Shown here piece by piece: positions 6,025-7,902 of a stretch of DNA of 7,902 bases (its first letter is position 1; each line of letters starts with the position of its first letter). This DNA is from an uncultured Clostridiaceae bacterium (lineage in GTDB: Bacteria > Bacillota > Clostridia > Lachnospirales > Lachnospiraceae): NCBI GenBank assembly GCA_947175375.1, contig CAMWMT010000104.1, positions 1-7,902 of the forward strand, read 5' to 3'. The notes under the pieces are model-generated. The model was given only the letters and a program-made list of their open reading frames with translations. It was not told the DNA's origin and searched no databases. Position numbers and translations under genes: made by a program.

Positions 6025-6963
6025 TTACAGCCAGCTCTTTACCTTCTCATAAATGCCCTTTGCATCCAGACCATATTTCTCAATCAGTGCTTTCGCCGGA
6101 CCGGACTCGCCGAAGGTGTCATTAACACCAATCCGAAGCATCTTCGTGGGCGCCTGCTCTGACAGAACCTCTGCCACAGCTCCACCAAGTCCTCCGATGA
6201 TGGAGTGCTCTTCCACGGTCACGACCTTGCCGGTCTTCTTCGCAGATGCCACTACAAGCTCTGCGTCCAGCGGCTTGATGGTATGGATATTGATCACTTC
6301 TGCGGAAATTCCGTCTGCCTCCAGCATCTTTGCTGCTTCCAGGCTCTCAGATACTTCCAAACCGGTAGCGATGATCGTCACATCCTTGCCTTCCTTCATG
6401 GTAATGCCCTTGCCGATCTCAAACTTATACGTATCTGCATCATTGATGACCGGAACAGCAAGACGACCGAAACGCAGATATACTGGTCCCTCATACTCAA
6501 TAGCTGCTTTTACTGCTGCTTTAGCTTCCACATCGTCCGCCGGATTGATCACGGTCATGCCCGGAATCGTTCTCATAAGAGCGATATCCTCATTACACTG
6601 ATGAGAAGCACCATCCTCACCTACAGAGATACCCGCATGGGTAGCACCGATCTTCACATTCAGATGAGGATATCCGATGGAATTGCGGACCTGCTCAAAA
6701 GCACGTCCTGCTGCAAACATGGCGAAGGTAGAAGCAAACGGAATCTTCCCTGTTGTTGCCAGTCCTGCTGCTACCGTCATCATATTGCCCTCTGCGATAC
6801 CGCAGTCAATATGCCGTTCCGGAAAAGCCTTCTTAAATACACCTGTCTTAGTAGCTCCCGCCAGGTCTGCATCCAGCACGACCAGATCCGGATACTGTGC
6901 TCCAAGCTCTGCCAAAGCATTACCGTAGCTCTCTCTTGTTGCGATCTTCTTTACTTCTGACAT
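6025..6963 (-). CDS. Transketolase, C-terminal subunit
   Basis: This is the second half of a split transketolase, moving two-carbon units between sugar phosphates in the non-oxidative pentose phosphate pathway. The 312 residues comprise the pyrimidine-binding domain (about 1-170) and the transketolase C-terminal domain (about 185-305). The thiamine-diphosphate-activating glutamate is E58 in CGIAEGNM. FASTFAMFAAGRAFEQVRNS and GEDGASHQ are typical of this half, as is EEHSIIGGLGGAV in the C-terminal domain. ATG at 6963 follows AGGTG by 7 bases and overlaps the end of the N-terminal subunit gene by 13 bp, so the two subunits are probably made by coupled translation. DXS-like or pyruvate dehydrogenase E1-beta relatives share this fold, but pairing with the neighbour fits transketolase. 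Confidence 0.95.
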   Translation of the reverse strand: MSEVKKIATRESYGNALAELGAQYPDLVVLDADLAGATKTGVFKKAFPERHIDCGIAEGNMMTVAAGLATTGKIPFASTFAMFAAGRAFEQVRNSIGYPHLNVKIGATHAGISVGEDGASHQCNEDIALMRTIPGMTVINPADDVEAKAAVKAAIEYEGPVYLRFGRLAVPVINDADTYKFEIGKGITMKEGKDVTIIATGLEVSESLEAAKMLEADGISAEVINIHTIKPLDAELVVASAKKTGKVVTVEEHSIIGGLGGAVAEVLSEQAPTKMLRIGVNDTFGESGPAKALIEKYGLDAKGIYEKVKSWL

Positions 6964-7790
6964 AATGCTTCACCTACTTTCTCTAAATCTGCCATAGCAA
7001 TCGCATATTGCTCATCATTGGGAGCGGTTCCATGCCAGGATGCCTGACCCTCCATAAAGGAAACCCCTTTCCCTTTTAAAGTCTTGGCAATAATCGCTAC
7101 TGGTTTGCCGGTCACAGTCTTTGCTTCTTCAAATGCCGCACGGAGCTTGTCCATATCATTACCATCATCCACATTGATCACATGGAAATTGAATGCCTCG
7201 AATTTTTTATCGATTGGATACGGTGAACACACATCCTCGATCCTTCCATCAATCTGCAGTCCGTTGTTGTCCACGATCACTACCAGATTGTCCAGCTTTC
7301 TGTGTCCTGCCAGCATGGAGGCCTCCCACACCTGGCCTTCCTGGATCTCGCCGTCTCCAAGCAGGGTATAGACTCTGTAGGATTTATTATCCAGTTTACC
7401 TGCAATCGCCATACCAACTGCTGCAGAGATCCCCTGTCCCAGAGAACCGGAAGACATATCGATACCCGGAATATGCTGCATGCACGGATGCCCCTGCAGA
7501 TGGGATCCTACATGGCGGAGTGTCACCAGATCCTCCACCGGGAAATATCCTCTGTGTGCCATGGCACTGTAATATCCCGGAGCCGTGTGTCCCTTTGACA
7601 GAACAAAACGGTCCCTGTCCGGGTCTTTCGGATTCTTCGGATCGATGTTCATCTCCTCAAAATACAAATAGGTAAAAATGTCCGCAGCCGACAGAGATCC
7701 GCCTGGATGTCCTGCTTTTGCACTATGCACAGCAGTCACAATCCCTTTACGGACTTCATTGGCTATTTTCTGTAACTCTAAAGTCTGCAT
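6951..7790 (-). CDS. Transketolase, N-terminal (thiamine diphosphate) subunit
   Basis: The 279-residue protein is the pyrophosphate-binding half of the split transketolase and needs the downstream subunit for a full active site. Conserved parts are H28 in HPGGSLS, SKGHTAPGYY (about 65-73), GSLGQG (about 115-120), the metal/diphosphate motif GDG at 145-147 running to DNNG (174-177), and WHGTAPN near residue 253. I chose ATG at 7790 (MQTLELQKIANEVR), which has GGGAG about 6-7 bases upstream. A longer in-frame start at 7892 would add 34 residues that run through the promoter and match nothing in the family. It is the first gene of a two-gene operon. Confidence 0.95.
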   Translation of the reverse strand: MQTLELQKIANEVRKGIVTAVHSAKAGHPGGSLSAADIFTYLYFEEMNIDPKNPKDPDRDRFVLSKGHTAPGYYSAMAHRGYFPVEDLVTLRHVGSHLQGHPCMQHIPGIDMSSGSLGQGISAAVGMAIAGKLDNKSYRVYTLLGDGEIQEGQVWEASMLAGHRKLDNLVVIVDNNGLQIDGRIEDVCSPYPIDKKFEAFNFHVINVDDGNDMDKLRAAFEEAKTVTGKPVAIIAKTLKGKGVSFMEGQASWHGTAPNDEQYAIAMADLEKVGEALCQK

Positions 7791-7827
7791 GTTTCTCTCC
7801 CTTTCTTTGACAGATTTATACAATTCT

Positions 7828-7855
7828 ATAGTAACACAAACGATATATTTTTCAA
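7828..7855 (-). promoter_or_regulatory. Predicted promoter of the transketolase operon
   Basis: On the minus strand TTGAAA (7850-7855) and TACTAT (7828-7833) are 16 bases apart, and TGT immediately before the -10 makes an extended -10 (TGTTACTAT). Transcription would start near 7821, leaving a leader of about 30 bases that holds only the ribosome binding site. Confidence 0.65.
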
Positions 7856-7902
7856 GAGATAAATCGGTATCTTTCCTCGTTATTCTCAGCAAAGATATAT
7901 AT

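Noticed and set aside
7791..7892. Start of the transketolase N-terminal subunit at 7892
   Set aside because: The extra 34 residues cover the predicted promoter and ribosome binding site and do not resemble the family; the ATG at 7790 has a proper Shine-Dalgarno.
1..7902. CRISPR arrays, tRNA or rRNA genes, insertion sequences
   Set aside because: I saw no regularly spaced repeats, no tRNA cloverleaf or rRNA-like sequence, and no transposase or integrase frame.

Overview
The window looks like chromosomal DNA of a Gram-positive Clostridia member, most likely of the Lachnospiraceae. The reasons are the split two-subunit transketolase, the clostridial type of LuxS, a QueH-type queuosine enzyme, an AAA-ATPase-like/PD-(D/E)XK gene of a kind common in gut clostridia, strong GGAGG-like ribosome binding sites and sigma-A style promoters. 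This is inferred from protein character; no species can be named. Most of the window is housekeeping sequence and every stretch over 300 bases is covered by a gene.

Layout from left to right. (1) The 3' part of queH on the plus strand (1-593, start outside the window). (2) A minus-strand cluster read from right to left: a possible 36-codon small ORF, trpS, a flavin reductase-like gene, an RluA-family pseudouridine synthase and a glyoxalase/VOC gene. The genes are separated by 25 bp or less, or overlap (or about 50 bp before the synthase if its inner start is used). A near-consensus promoter (TTGACA-N17-TAGAAT) precedes the cluster, whose last gene runs 46 bp into the end of convergent queH. 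(3) A 571-codon minus-strand AAA-ATPase-like/PD-(D/E)XK nuclease-fold gene with its own promoter. (4) luxS on the plus strand, divergent from it. (5) A 13-bp inverted repeat between convergent luxS and the transketolase genes, probably a bidirectional terminator. (6) Transketolase C- and N-terminal subunit genes on the minus strand, overlapping by 13 bp, with an extended -10 promoter.

How the genes relate. TrpRS, the pseudouridine synthase and QueH all act on translation RNAs (charging, uridine isomerisation, queuosine). The VOC and flavin reductase genes look like small-molecule or redox enzymes carried in the trpS operon. LuxS recycles S-ribosylhomocysteine and makes the AI-2 precursor. The transketolase pair serves the non-oxidative pentose phosphate pathway.

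The least ordinary observation is a 19-bp imperfect direct repeat (17 of 19 matching) at 3555-3573 and 5364-5382. It brackets the AAA-like gene exactly. The left copy contains that gene's stop codon and the -35 box of trpS; the right copy lies in the luxS promoter region. This suggests the AAA-like gene, with its promoter, was inserted into a formerly direct luxS/trpS divergent spacer. The second notable item is the small ORF whose stop overlaps the trpS start as ATGA, with a hairpin inside it.
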